Of a stretch of 64,000 bases of DNA, positions 53,921 to 63,046 are shown piece by piece. The translations under genes and the position numbers were made by a program. The stretch is from contig NZ_JACCBW010000006.1 in assembly GCF_013410035.1 (NCBI RefSeq), forward strand, positions 1-64,000, written 5' to 3'. Under the pieces are notes generated by a model. The model was not told the DNA's origin and did not search any database. It worked only from the letters and a program-made list of their open reading frames with translations. Each line of letters opens with the position of its first letter. Position 1 is the stretch's first letter. The DNA is from Nocardioides cavernae. Lineage in GTDB: Bacteria; Actinomycetota; Actinomycetes; Propionibacteriales; Nocardioidaceae.

Positions 53921-56625
53921 GCGGCGTCGTGCCAGCTGCGACCGGACCCGATGGACACGTCCAGCGGCACCGCCAGGTCGGCGGCCCCGCCCATCTCGGC
54001 GCGGACCAGCTCGGCGAGCGCCTCGCCCTCCCCCGGCGCGACCTCGAAGACGAGCTCGTCGTGGACCTGCAGCAGCATCTGTGAGCGGAGCCCCTGCTCG
54101 GCCAGCGCGCGCTCGACCCCGAGCATGGCGACCTTGACCAGGTCGGCGGCCGAGCCCTGGATCGGCGCGTTGAGCGCCATCCGCTCGGCCATCTCGCGCC
54201 GCTGGCGGTTGTCGCTCGTCAGGTCGGGGAGGTAGCGACGGCGACCCAGGATGGTCTCGGTGAAGCCCGAGCGTCGCGCCTCGTCCACGATCCCGCCGAG
54301 GTAGTCGCGCACCCCGCCGAAGGTCTCGAAGTACTCGTCCATGAGCCCGCGGGCCTCGGACGTGTCGATCTTGAGCTGCTGGGACAGGCCGAACGCGGAC
54401 AGGCCGTAGGCGAGGCCGTAGTTCATCGCCTTGATCTTGGCGCGCTGCTCGACGCTCACGTCGGCCGCGTCGACCCCGAACACCCGGGCCGCCGTGATCG
54501 AGTGGAAGTCCTGCCCCGAGCGGAACGCCTCGATCAGGAGGTCGTCCTCGGAGAAGTGGGCCATGATCCGCATCTCGACCTGGCTGTAGTCGGCGGTCAT
54601 CAGCGACTCGCCGCCCTCGCCGACCACGAACCCCTCGCGGATCCGACGACCCGCCTCGGTGCGGATCGGGATGTTCTGCAGGTTGGGGTCGGTGCTGGAG
54701 AGGCGGCCGGTCGCCGCGATGATCTGGTTGTAGGTGGTGTGGATGCGCCCGTCGGAGGCGACGGTCTTGAGCAGGCCCTCGACGGTCTGGCGCAGCCTGA
54801 TCACGTCGCGGTGGCGCAGCAGGTGCTGGAGGAAGGGGTGCTCGGTCTTCTCGAACAGCGCCTGGAGCGCGTCGGCGTCGGTCGTGTAGCCGGTCTTGGT
54901 GCGCTTGGTCTTGGGCATGTCGAGCTCGTCGAAGAGCACGACCTGGAGCTGCTTGGGCGAGCCGAGGTTGATCTCCTTGCCGATGACGTCGTAGGCGTCG
55001 TTGGCCGCGGCGCGGACCTGCTCGCCGAACTCCGACTCGAGCCCCTCGAGGTAGTCAGTGTCGACGGCGATGCCGACCTGCTCCATCCGCACCAGGGTGC
55101 CGATCAGCGGCAGCTCGACCTCGCGCAGCAGGCGCGTGCCGCCGTGCTCCTCCACGGCGTCGTCGAGCGCGTCGGCGAGGTCGAGCACGGCCTTGGCCGT
55201 GAGCATCGCGGTGTCGCTGGCGGTCGTGTCGTCGATCGCGTCGAAGCTGAGCTGGTCGGAGTCGACCGAGTCCTGGCGCAGCTCGCGCTTGAGGTAGCGC
55301 AGCGTCAGGTCGGCGAGGTCGTAGGAACGCTGGTCGGGCTGGACGAGGTAGGCGGCGAGGGCGGTGTCGACCTCGAGCCCGCCGAGGGTCCAGCCGCGGG
55401 CCGCCAGCGCGAGGCTGGGGCCGTTGGCGTCGTGGACCGCCTTGGGGCGGTCGTCGGCGGCGAGCCACGTCGCGACCGCGGCGTCGTCCTCCGGGCCGAT
55501 GTCGGCCACGTCGATCCAGGCCGCCTGGCCGGCGCGCGTCGCGACCGCCAGCGAGACCACCTCACCCGTGCCGGCACGCCAGCTGCCCTGGACGGACACG
55601 CCGACGCGCTCGCCGGCGGGGGCGTGCTCCTCGAGCCAGGCCGCGGCCTGCCCGGGCTCGAGCCGGGTGCCGTCGAGCTCGAAGCCGGACTCCGCGGTCA
55701 GGTCGTCGCCCGGGTCGGGGTCGATCGTCTCGAGGAGGCGACCCCGCAGCTCGCCGCGGAACTCGAGCTCGTCGAGCAGCTCGAGGCCCTCGGCACGGTC
55801 CCACTGCTGCCGCACCAGCTGGTCGGGACGGAGCGGGAGGGTGAGGTCGCGCACCAGCGCGTTGAGCTGGCGGTTGCGGATCACGTCACCGAGGTGCTCG
55901 CGCAGGGCCTCGCCCTTCTTGCCCGTGATCTCGTCGGCCCGGGCGATGACGTTGTCGAGGCCGTCGAACTGGTTGATCCACTTGGCGGCGTAGCCCTGGC
56001 CGACGCCGGGGACGCCGGGGAGGTTGTCGGAGGTCTCCCCCACGATCGCGGCGAGCTCGGGGTAGCGGTGCGGCGGGACGCCGTACTTCTCCTGCACGGC
56101 CGCAGGCGTCAGCCGCGCGAGCTCGCTCACCCCGCGCATCGTGTAGAGCACGGTCGAGTCGTCGGTGACGAGCTGGATGGAGTCGCGGTCGCCCGTCATG
56201 ATGAGGACCTCCATGCCCTCGGCGAGCGCCTGGGTGGCGAGGGTCGCGATGATGTCGTCGGCCTCGTAGCCGTCCATCGACAGGTGCTGGATGCGCAGCG
56301 AGTCGAGCACCCGTCGGATCAGCGGCAGCTGGCTGCCGAACTCGTCGGGGGTCTTGTTGCGCTTGGCCTTGTAGTCGCTGTACTGCTCGAGCCGGAAGGT
56401 CTGGCGCGACTTGTCGAACGCCACCGCGACGTGGGTCGGCTGCTCGTCGCGGAGCACGTTGACCAGCATCGAGGTGAAGCCGTAGACGGCGTTGGTGTGC
56501 TGGCCCGTCGCGGTCGCGAAGTTCTCCACCGGGAGGGCGAAGAACGCCCGGTAGGCCAGGGAGTGGCCGTCGAGCAGGAGGAGGCGCGGGCGGTGCTCGG
56601 CAGGGGGCTGGCTCGTCTCAGGCAC
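53914..56625 (-). CDS. polA: DNA polymerase I
   Basis: A 903-residue family A DNA polymerase for repair and Okazaki-fragment processing. N-terminal 5'-3' exonuclease domain (about 1-300) with LLLLDGHSLAYRAFFAL and DRDSIQLVTD metal-binding residues; a central 3'-5' exonuclease-like domain (about 315-500) lacking the proofreading carboxylates, as in other actinobacteria; a polymerase domain (about 520-903) with motif A DYSQVEMR (Asp679), the O-helix RAKIKAMNYGLAYG and motif C QVHDELVFEV (Asp856). Complete. GTG 56625 has TAGAGT 6 nt upstream, so it is predicted leaderless. Divergent from the thioesterase gene. Confidence 0.98.
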   Translation of the reverse strand: MPETSQPPAEHRPRLLLLDGHSLAYRAFFALPVENFATATGQHTNAVYGFTSMLVNVLRDEQPTHVAVAFDKSRQTFRLEQYSDYKAKRNKTPDEFGSQLPLIRRVLDSLRIQHLSMDGYEADDIIATLATQALAEGMEVLIMTGDRDSIQLVTDDSTVLYTMRGVSELARLTPAAVQEKYGVPPHRYPELAAIVGETSDNLPGVPGVGQGYAAKWINQFDGLDNVIARADEITGKKGEALREHLGDVIRNRQLNALVRDLTLPLRPDQLVRQQWDRAEGLELLDELEFRGELRGRLLETIDPDPGDDLTAESGFELDGTRLEPGQAAAWLEEHAPAGERVGVSVQGSWRAGTGEVVSLAVATRAGQAAWIDVADIGPEDDAAVATWLAADDRPKAVHDANGPSLALAARGWTLGGLEVDTALAAYLVQPDQRSYDLADLTLRYLKRELRQDSVDSDQLSFDAIDDTTASDTAMLTAKAVLDLADALDDAVEEHGGTRLLREVELPLIGTLVRMEQVGIAVDTDYLEGLESEFGEQVRAAANDAYDVIGKEINLGSPKQLQVVLFDELDMPKTKRTKTGYTTDADALQALFEKTEHPFLQHLLRHRDVIRLRQTVEGLLKTVASDGRIHTTYNQIIAATGRLSSTDPNLQNIPIRTEAGRRIREGFVVGEGGESLMTADYSQVEMRIMAHFSEDDLLIEAFRSGQDFHSITAARVFGVDAADVSVEQRAKIKAMNYGLAYGLSAFGLSQQLKIDTSEARGLMDEYFETFGGVRDYLGGIVDEARRSGFTETILGRRRYLPDLTSDNRQRREMAERMALNAPIQGSAADLVKVAMLGVERALAEQGLRSQMLLQVHDELVFEVAPGEGEALAELVRAEMGGAADLAVPLDVSIGSGRSWHDAAH

Positions 56626-56631
56626 CCGCCG

Positions 56632-56637
56632 ACTCTA
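56632..56637 (-). promoter_or_regulatory. -10 hexamer, leaderless polA
   Basis: TAGAGT on the minus strand, 6 nt before GTG 56625. Confidence 0.5.
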
Positions 56638-56667
56638 GCCGCCGCCACCGACAGCAGAATGAGGCGC

Positions 56668-57108
56668 ATGAGCACACCCGAGAGCCTGTCCGACCTGAGC
56701 ATCGCGGAGTTCGTCGACCACATGCCCGAGGGCATGGGCCGGCTCAACGAGAAGATGGGCGTCGAGCTCGTGGAGATCTCCGCCGAGCGCGTGGTCGCCA
56801 CGATGCCGGTCGAGGGCAACACGCAGCCATTCGGCCTGCTCCACGGCGGGGCGTCGGTCGTGCTGGCCGAGACGCTCGGCTCGATCGGGTCGGCGATCCA
56901 CGCCTGCCCCGATCGGATCGCCGTCGGCGTCGACATCAACGCCACGCACCACCGTTCGGCGACGTCCGGCACCGTCACGGGCACCGCGACGGCCGTCCAC
57001 CTCGGGCGTACGTCGACGTCCTACGAGATCGTCATCACCGACGAGCGCGGCAAGCGCGTGTGCACCTCCCGGATCACCTGCGCGCTGGTGCCGGTGCCGC
57101 AGGGCTGA
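56668..57108 (+). CDS. PaaI family hotdog-fold thioesterase
   Basis: A 146-residue single hotdog-fold thioesterase that hydrolyses acyl-CoA or aryl-CoA thioesters. The catalytic region LLHGGASVVLAETLGSIG (about 55-72) is typical of the PaaI/ComA group, with GVDINATHHRS and GTATAVHLGRTSTSYEIVI after it. Normal length; probably a homotetramer in the cytoplasm. ATG 56668 has CAGAAT 7 nt upstream, so the longer ATG at 56659, which overlaps the -10, is not used. Located between polA and a GNAT gene as in several actinobacteria. Confidence 0.92.
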   Translation: MSTPESLSDLSIAEFVDHMPEGMGRLNEKMGVELVEISAERVVATMPVEGNTQPFGLLHGGASVVLAETLGSIGSAIHACPDRIAVGVDINATHHRSATSGTVTGTATAVHLGRTSTSYEIVITDERGKRVCTSRITCALVPVPQG

Positions 57109-57156
57109 GGGCCCTCCTGCTCGGGGCCCTCTGCTCGGGGCCCGCGGGCTCAGCCC
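57102..57156. terminator. Convergent terminator-like hairpin
   Basis: GGGCTGAG (57102-57109) pairs with CTCAGCCC (57149-57156); the interior contains two copies of CTGCTCGGGGCCC that can pair with GGGCCC. The arms overlap both stop codons of the convergent thioesterase and GNAT genes. Confidence 0.5.
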
Positions 57157-57719
57157 GGGACCCGCTCCCGACGGATCCGCCGGGCCGCCAGGACCCGGTC
57201 GATGCGCTGGCGGCTCGTGGCACCCGGGGTGCCCTGCCGCGCCTGCGGGAGGCGAGCGCGTACGGCCGTGGTCGTGGCCGCGCGCAGCATCGCCTGCGGG
57301 GCGAACGACAGCCGCGCCATGAAGCGGTTGGCGTCGCGCGCCTCGGCGGCCGCGGCGGTCTGGATGTGCGAGATGCCGTGCTGCTCGGCGAAGCGGCACG
57401 CCGCCTCCATCAACGCGCTGCCCACGCCCTTGCGGCGGAAGCGCTGGAGGACGTGGGGCGAGACCGCCAGGACGGCGGGCTCGAGGTTGAGCGGCGTGAA
57501 CGTGCTGGCCTCGAGGTAGACCGCCCCGGCGACCTCGCCGTCGACCTCCGCCACGACGACGCACTGGTCGTCGCGCGCAGCGGCCGACGTGACCACCCGG
57601 GTCACGTCGGCCAGCTGCTCGTCGAGGCTGCCCTTGCGGAGGATGTCACCCCACAGCTCGTGCAGCGCCGCGGCGTCGGAGGCACCTGCTGCGCGTACGG
57701 TCACCGGCGTCCGACTCAT
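57150..57719 (-). CDS. GNAT family N-acetyltransferase
   Basis: A 189-residue GNAT protein expected to transfer an acetyl group from acetyl-CoA to an amine. Motif A is LAVSPHVLQRFRRKGVGSALMEAA (about 84-107), a slightly extended Q/RxxGxG/A pyrophosphate loop, preceded by EVAGAVYLEASTFTP. A basic C-terminal tail (about 150-189, RQRIDRVLAARRIRRERV) is longer than usual and may bind nucleic acid or a partner. Start ATG 57719 is used; the frame extends further upstream without sense. Located directly downstream of the liv operon terminator. Substrate unknown. Confidence 0.85.
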   Translation of the reverse strand: MSRTPVTVRAAGASDAAALHELWGDILRKGSLDEQLADVTRVVTSAAARDDQCVVVAEVDGEVAGAVYLEASTFTPLNLEPAVLAVSPHVLQRFRRKGVGSALMEAACRFAEQHGISHIQTAAAAEARDANRFMARLSFAPQAMLRAATTTAVRARLPQARQGTPGATSRQRIDRVLAARRIRRERVPG

Positions 57720-57781
57720 CGACCCACCACTTTCCTCGAGCACCCACAGTGGCCCCCTGCCGACCCTTCGCGGCACCACGT

Positions 57782-57800
57782 CGGGCGACCCTATCGCCCG
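57782..57800 (-). terminator. Terminator of liv operon
   Basis: CGGGCGA (57782-57788) pairs with TCGCCCG (57794-57800), 5-nt loop, 10 nt after the livF stop. Confidence 0.55.
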
Positions 57801-57809
57801 CCCTGCCGG

Positions 57810-58520
57810 TCAGGCTACGCCGAGGTAGGCCTCGCGCACCGAGGGATCGTCGAGGAGCTCGGCACCCGTGCCGGTCTTGACGATGTTGCCGGTCTCGAGG
57901 ACGTAGGCGCGGTCGCTGCGCGAGAGCGCCTGCTTGGCGTTCTGCTCGACGACGAGGATCGTCGTGCCCTGCTGCGAGATCTCCGTGATGATGTCGAAAA
58001 TCTGCTGGATCAGCATCGGCGCGAGACCCATCGAGGGCTCGTCGAGCATGAGCAGCTTGGGCCGCGACATCAGCGCACGACCGATGGCGAGCATCTGCTG
58101 CTCACCACCGGACATCGTGCCCGCGACCTGCTTCTTGCGCTCCAGGAGCCGCGGGAAGAGGCCGAAGACGCGGTCGTAGTCCTCGTCGATGGCGGCCTTG
58201 TCCTTGCGGGTGTAGGCGCCCATGTTGAGGTTCTCGGTGACCGTCATGCCGGGGAAGATCCCCCGGCCCTCGGGGCACAGCACGAGGCCCTTGCGCAGGC
58301 GCTGGTCGGCACGCAGCTTGGTGACGTCCTCGCCGTTGAACACGACCGACCCGGCCGCGAGGCCGCGCACGCCCGACAGGGCACGCATGGTCGACGTCTT
58401 GCCGGCACCGTTGGCGCCGATCAGCGAGACGACCTCACCCTCGTTGACCTCCACGGTGATGCCGTGGAGGGCCTGGATCTTGCCGTAGTTGAGGACGGCG
58501 TCCTTCATCTCAAGCAGCAT
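57810..58520 (-). CDS. livF: Branched-chain amino acid ABC transporter ATP-binding protein
   Basis: A 236-residue ABC ATPase. Walker A is LIGANGAGKTSTMRALSG (about 33-50), signature TMSGGEQQMLAIGRALMS (about 139-156), Walker B LLMLDEPSMGLAP, and H-loop region TILVVEQNAKQAL. The short form without a C-terminal extension identifies the LivF rather than the LivG subunit. It pairs with LivG to energise import through LivHM. The start overlaps the livG end by 11 bp. Last gene of the five-gene operon. Gene symbol follows the E. coli nomenclature; the specificity (Leu/Ile/Val or related) is by family. Confidence 0.95.
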   Translation of the reverse strand: MLLEMKDAVLNYGKIQALHGITVEVNEGEVVSLIGANGAGKTSTMRALSGVRGLAAGSVVFNGEDVTKLRADQRLRKGLVLCPEGRGIFPGMTVTENLNMGAYTRKDKAAIDEDYDRVFGLFPRLLERKKQVAGTMSGGEQQMLAIGRALMSRPKLLMLDEPSMGLAPMLIQQIFDIITEISQQGTTILVVEQNAKQALSRSDRAYVLETGNIVKTGTGAELLDDPSVREAYLGVA

Positions 58521-59463
58521 CGTCGGGCTCTCCCAGGTAGGCGGCGATGACCTTCGGGTTGCGGGCGACCTCGTCGGGGGTCCCCTCCGCGATCTTCTGG
58601 CCGAACTCGAGCACGACGATCCGGTCGGTGACGCCGAGGACCAGCTTCATGTCGTGCTCGATGACCAGGACCGTGTGTCCCAGGTCGCGGATCCGGCGGA
58701 TGAGGCCCATGAGGTCCTCCTTCTCCGCCGGGTTGAAGCCGGCGGCCGGCTCGTCGAGGCAGATCAGCTCCGGCTCGGTGGCCAGGGCTCGCGCGATCTC
58801 GAGGCGGCGCTGGTAGCCGTACGGCAGATTCCGCGCCAGCTCGCCCGCCCGGTCGGCGATGCCGACGAACCGCAGGAGCTCCATGGAGCGCTTGCGCCCC
58901 GCCCGCTCCTCCAGGGTGTGCCGGCTGATGCCGAACACCTTGGCGAGGCTGCGACGGATGCCGCTCGCGGGCAGCTCCTCCTCGGAGGGACGTACGCGCA
59001 CGAGCCGGAACAGCACGCCCGGCACGCTCGACTTGTGGCGGGCGTCGCAGCCCACCATGACGTTCTCCATCGCCGACATCTCCGGGAAGAGCCGGATGTT
59101 CTGGAACGTCCGGGCGATGCCGAGGTGGTTGATCTTGTGCGGCTTGATGCCCGCGATCTCGTGGCCCTTGAAGCGGATCTTGCCGTCGGTCGGGGTGTAG
59201 ACGCCCGTCATCGCGTTGAAGCACGTCGTCTTGCCCGCGCCGTTGGGCCCGATCAGGCCGAGGATCTCACCGCGCCGGATCTGGAAGTCGACGTCGTTGA
59301 GCGCCACGACGCCGCCGAACCTCAGCGTCACGTGGTCGACCTCGAGGAGGACGTCACCTTGCTTGCCCGACTGCTCGATCGCGATCTTGTCGTGGTCGGA
59401 GGTGTCCGGGAGGACGACCTGCTCCTCCGCCACGGTGCTGGTGGAACTGGTCGGCTCAGACAT
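58510..59463 (-). CDS. livG: Branched-chain amino acid ABC transporter ATP-binding protein
   Basis: A 317-residue ABC ATPase, longer than LivF because of a N-terminal extension and an insertion (about 150-185, KSSVPGVLFRLVRVRPSEEE) before the signature. Walker A is LIGPNGAGKTTCFNAMTG, signature LPYGYQRRLEIARALAT (a LPYGxQRxLE variant typical of LivG), Walker B LICLDEPAAGFNP. It forms the ATPase heterodimer with LivF. Overlaps livM by 8 bp and livF by 11 bp, suggesting coupled translation. Confidence 0.95.
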   Translation of the reverse strand: MSEPTSSTSTVAEEQVVLPDTSDHDKIAIEQSGKQGDVLLEVDHVTLRFGGVVALNDVDFQIRRGEILGLIGPNGAGKTTCFNAMTGVYTPTDGKIRFKGHEIAGIKPHKINHLGIARTFQNIRLFPEMSAMENVMVGCDARHKSSVPGVLFRLVRVRPSEEELPASGIRRSLAKVFGISRHTLEERAGRKRSMELLRFVGIADRAGELARNLPYGYQRRLEIARALATEPELICLDEPAAGFNPAEKEDLMGLIRRIRDLGHTVLVIEHDMKLVLGVTDRIVVLEFGQKIAEGTPDEVARNPKVIAAYLGEPDDAA

Positions 59464-60586
59464 CTGCCGCTGCCTCCTCGGCCTCTTGCTTGCGGTCCTC
59501 GAACTCCCGTGCCCTGCGTCTGCTCGGCACCAGGCCCTGCGGACGCAGGACCATCACGGCCACCATCGCCACGCCGAACGCGAAGGGACGCCAGTCGACG
59601 AACTCGCGGAACCGCTCGGGCAGGTAGGTGAGCAGGAAGGCACCGAGGAGGGCGCCGACGATGTTGCCGGACCCGCCGATGACGACCATGGCCACGAACA
59701 GGAAGGACAGCTGCACCATGAACGCGTTGGGCTCGACGTACTGCTGCTTCGAGCCGAACAGCAGGCCGGCGAGGCCACCGAGCGAGGCGCCGATGGCGAA
59801 GGCCCACAGCTTGAACTTGAACCCGGCGACGCCCATGACCGCGGCGGCGTCCTCGTCCTCGCGGATCGCCAGCCAGGCACGGCCGACGCGGCTGTTCTCG
59901 AGGCGGCGGGCCAGGAAGATGATGAGGATGAGGATGGTCAGCGCGAGCCAGTACCAGCGCTCGGCGTCGATCGTGTTGAAGAACGCACGGCCGTCGATCT
60001 CGGGACCGGGCGGCGTCGGGACGTTGGTGATGCCCGCGGCGCCACCGGTGACGCCGTCGACGTTGCGGGCGGTGATGCGGATGATCTCGCCGAACCCGAG
60101 GGTCACGATGGCGAGGTAGTCGCCGCGCAGCCGCAGCGTCGGCGCTCCGAGGATGACGCCGGCGACGAGTGCCATGAGGATGGCGATCGGGATGCAGAAC
60201 GCGAACGGCACCGCCCAGCCCTCCGACAGCCCGAAGCGGTCCGCGATCAGCTGGGTCACGGGCGAGGACGGGGAGCCGAACAGCGCGATCGAGTACGCCC
60301 CGAGGGCGTAGAAGCCGACGTAGCCCAGGTCGAGCAGGCCGGCGAGGCCGATCACGACGTTGAGGCCGACGGCCACGATCATGTAAACGACGACGAGGAA
60401 CAGCACGCTGGCCCAGTCGGACCCGCTCGACGTGAGGTCGGTGCGGACGTAGGCGAACGGCAGGATGTTGAGGTAGGGCAGGTAGTAGGCGAACGCCACC
60501 AGGAGCAGCAGCGCCACCCAGCGGACGGCCTTGGGTGCGTGGTCCCAGCGGTCGCCGATGCGGAGTGCGGAGGTGATCTGGCTCAT
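59456..60586 (-). CDS. livM: Branched-chain amino acid ABC transporter permease
   Basis: A 376-residue inner-membrane permease with about ten helices. The LivM-type features include GLNVVIGLAGLLDLGYVGFYALGAY and the cytoplasmic coupling loop GRAWLAIREDEDAAAVMGV (EAA-like), followed by GLAGLLFGSKQQYVEPNAF. The C-terminal tail is charged (RRRAREFEDRKQEAEE). Its ATG overlaps the livH stop (ATGA). With LivH it forms the membrane channel. Confidence 0.95.
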   Translation of the reverse strand: MSQITSALRIGDRWDHAPKAVRWVALLLLVAFAYYLPYLNILPFAYVRTDLTSSGSDWASVLFLVVVYMIVAVGLNVVIGLAGLLDLGYVGFYALGAYSIALFGSPSSPVTQLIADRFGLSEGWAVPFAFCIPIAILMALVAGVILGAPTLRLRGDYLAIVTLGFGEIIRITARNVDGVTGGAAGITNVPTPPGPEIDGRAFFNTIDAERWYWLALTILILIIFLARRLENSRVGRAWLAIREDEDAAAVMGVAGFKFKLWAFAIGASLGGLAGLLFGSKQQYVEPNAFMVQLSFLFVAMVVIGGSGNIVGALLGAFLLTYLPERFREFVDWRPFAFGVAMVAVMVLRPQGLVPSRRRAREFEDRKQEAEEAAADV

Positions 60587-61548
60587 GCGCGTGCCTTTCC
60601 GAGGGACTCGCCCAGCAAGCCGGTCGGGCGGAACATCAAGATGATGACGAGCACGACGAAGGCGGTCACGTTGGTCCACTCCGAGCTCCAGATGATGGAG
60701 GCGTAGACCTCGGCGATGCCGAGGAACAGGCCGCCCACCAGGGCGCCGCGCAGGTTGCCGATGCCGCCGAGGACGGCGGCGGTGAAGGCCTTGAGCCCGA
60801 TGAAGAACCCGATGTCGAACTTCGTGATGTCGTACTGGATCGAGTAGAGCAGCGCGGCCACACCGGCCATGGCGCCACCGAGCACGAAGACCAGCATGAT
60901 CACGCGCTCCTGGTTGACGCCCATCAGCGAGGCGGTGTCGGGGTCCTGCGCGACGGCGCGGACGCCGCGGCCCAGGCGGCTCTTGTTGACGAAGGTGTCG
61001 AGCGCGAACATCATCGCGATCGCGCCGACGATGATGAGCAGGCGCGTGTTGGTGATGTTGAGCCCGCCGATCTCGAACAGCGTCGTGGTCTCGAGGACCG
61101 ACGGGATGTTGACCGTGACGCGGCCGAAGGGCGGGCCGAAGATCACCCGCAGCACCTGGCCGAAGGTCTCCACCAGCACGATCGAGCAACCGATGCCGGT
61201 GATGAGGAAGATGAGGGGCGGAGCGCCCTTCTTGCGCAGCGGGCGGTAGGCGATCCGCTCCACGGCGAGGGCGGTGCCGGCCGAGGCCAGCATCGCGGCG
61301 AGCAGTGCCAGCAGGGTGGCCGCGATGACCATCCCCACGCCCATCCCGGCAGTGGCTCCGATGGCGGTGTACGTCCCGAGCACCGCCCAGGTGCCCACCA
61401 TGAACACCTCGGAGTGGGCAAAGTTGATCAGCTTCATCACGCCGTACACCATGGTGTAGCCGAGCGCGACGAGCGCGTAGATGGATCCACGGGTGATGCC
61501 GTCCAGTGTGTGACGGTCCAACCCGCTGATCAGGGCATCGAAGTCCAC
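60583..61548 (-). CDS. livH: Branched-chain amino acid ABC transporter permease
   Basis: A 321-residue permease with about eight helices. Hallmarks: GITRGSIYALVALGYTMVYGVMKLINFAHSEVFM near the N-terminus and the coupling loop GRGVRAVAQDPDTASLMGVN, plus AAVLGGIGNLRGALVGGLFLG. The GTG start has GGAGGG (61560-61555) 6 nt upstream, a good ribosome binding site. Separated from the binding-protein gene by a strong hairpin, so it probably receives only readthrough transcription. Overlaps livM by 4 bp. Confidence 0.95.
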   Translation of the reverse strand: MDFDALISGLDRHTLDGITRGSIYALVALGYTMVYGVMKLINFAHSEVFMVGTWAVLGTYTAIGATAGMGVGMVIAATLLALLAAMLASAGTALAVERIAYRPLRKKGAPPLIFLITGIGCSIVLVETFGQVLRVIFGPPFGRVTVNIPSVLETTTLFEIGGLNITNTRLLIIVGAIAMMFALDTFVNKSRLGRGVRAVAQDPDTASLMGVNQERVIMLVFVLGGAMAGVAALLYSIQYDITKFDIGFFIGLKAFTAAVLGGIGNLRGALVGGLFLGIAEVYASIIWSSEWTNVTAFVVLVIILMFRPTGLLGESLGKARA

Positions 61549-61588
61549 TCAGGGCCCTCCAAGATCGTGGCCCGGTCGGGCCATGGAA

Positions 61589-61619
61589 GGGGGCGGTCGG
61601 GCACAACCCGACCGCCCCC
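61589..61619 (-). terminator. Intercistronic hairpin between binding-protein gene and livH
   Basis: A perfect 13-bp stem, 61589-61601 with 61607-61619, loop CACAA, 25 nt after the binding-protein stop. Likely a partial terminator or 3' stabiliser that gives more binding protein than permease, as in other ABC importer operons. Confidence 0.7.
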
Positions 61620-61644
61620 GTGCTGCATGGTCAATCCGTGAGGA

Positions 61645-62796
61645 TCAGGGTGCGACCTCGACCTCGGGAACGAGGGTGCCACCCTCGTTCTTGTAGGCCC
61701 AGTAGGACACGTTCTCCTGCGGCACGTCGCCGTTCTCGTCGAACGCGACCTCCTTGCTGAGGCCCTCGCCGGTGTAGCCGTCGACGAACTCCTCGACCGA
61801 CGCGCGGTCGCGGGCACCGTCGTCCAGCGCGGCCAGGAAGACGCTCATGGCGTCGTAGCCCTCGGCGGCGTAGGCGCCGGGAGCGGAGCCGAACTCCTCC
61901 TCGAAGTCGGCAGCGAAGGTGCTGTCGTCCTCGATCGGGGCGCAGGGGCACATCACGACGGCACCCTCGCCGGCCTCGCCGACCGCGTTGCCGAAGTCGG
62001 CACCGTAGAGGCCGTCACCGCCGACGAACGGGGCGTCGATGCCGGCGTCGCGGATCTGCTTGAGCAGCGGCGCGGCCTCGGCGATGTAGCCGCCGTACAT
62101 GATGGCGTCGGGCTGGGCCGACTCCATCTTGGAGATGGTGGGCGCGAAGTCGGTCTGGCCGACCTCGGTCTTGTCGCGCTGGACCATCTTGTCGCCGAGG
62201 GTCTCCTCGACGCGGTCGGCCAGGGGCTCGCCGTAGGCCTCGGAGTTGTCGACGACGAAGACCTTGGTCGCGCCGACCTCGTCGGTGAGGTACTTGGCGA
62301 TCGCGGCGCCCTGGTAGTCGTCGTAGGGGACGAGGCGGTGGAAGACCTCGACCTGGTCCTCCTGCGTGAGGTCGGTCGCGGTGGCCGACTGGCTCACCAT
62401 GGTCACGCCGGCGTCGTTGTAGATGCTCTTGGTCGCGCGGGTCTCACCGGAGAAGGCACCGCCGATGACGCCGATGAAGGACTCGTCGCCCGCGATCTGC
62501 GTCGCGACCGGGGTCGCCTTGGCCGGGTCACCCTCGGTGTCGAACTTGACCAGCTCGACCTCGCACTCGTCGTTGTCCCACTGGCGCAGCGCGAGGTCCG
62601 CGCCGTCGACCGACGGGAGGACGATGCTGGCGTTGGCGCCGGACAGCGCGCCCATCACGCCGATCTTGAAGTTGCAGTCATCGCCGCCGGCGCTGCCGCC
62701 ACCACCATCGGTGTCGGTCGTGCCGCAGGCGCTGAGCGCCAGGCCGGCAACCGCCGTGAACGCGACAGCCTGCCACGTCTTGGATGAGCGGATCAT
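61645..62796 (-). CDS. Branched-chain amino acid ABC transporter substrate-binding lipoprotein
   Basis: A 383-residue lipoprotein of the LivJ/LivK type. Signal with lipobox LSAC (Cys about 24), Gly-rich linker, then the type I periplasmic-binding fold: IGVMGALSGANASIVLPSVDGADLAL, VIGGAFSGETRATKSIYNDAGVTMVS, VFVVDNSEAYGEPLAD and DAIMYGGYIAEAAPLLKQIRDAG. First gene of the liv operon, with GGAGGG 8 nt before ATG 62796. It captures a branched-chain amino acid or related ligand outside the membrane and delivers it to LivHM. The 250 bp upstream carry the operon promoter and any regulator site; I could not fix the -10. Confidence 0.93.
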   Translation of the reverse strand: MIRSSKTWQAVAFTAVAGLALSACGTTDTDGGGGSAGGDDCNFKIGVMGALSGANASIVLPSVDGADLALRQWDNDECEVELVKFDTEGDPAKATPVATQIAGDESFIGVIGGAFSGETRATKSIYNDAGVTMVSQSATATDLTQEDQVEVFHRLVPYDDYQGAAIAKYLTDEVGATKVFVVDNSEAYGEPLADRVEETLGDKMVQRDKTEVGQTDFAPTISKMESAQPDAIMYGGYIAEAAPLLKQIRDAGIDAPFVGGDGLYGADFGNAVGEAGEGAVVMCPCAPIEDDSTFAADFEEEFGSAPGAYAAEGYDAMSVFLAALDDGARDRASVEEFVDGYTGEGLSKEVAFDENGDVPQENVSYWAYKNEGGTLVPEVEVAP

Positions 62797-63046
62797 GTGT
62801 GGATCCCTCCGTTGTTCTCTGGGCTGTCCACCTCGGCAGCCTCGTGGCGGGAACCTAACACCGAAGATGTGGCGCGGGACACGATTGGGCCCCCGCATTC
62901 CCATGCCGTTGTCGTTTCGTGACCAACCGGTCTGTACCGGAAACACAACTGAAACGTGGCGCGACCCACGGCGACACGCCGCGCACTCGGGCGCGACCGG
63001 GCCCATCCGGACATCATCGGGGATGCCCGGGGTGGACCCGCCCTGC

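Noticed and set aside
53914..56625. Missing proofreading residues in polA as a mutation
   Set aside because: Loss of the 3'-5' exonuclease carboxylates is the normal state in many actinobacterial DNA polymerase I enzymes.
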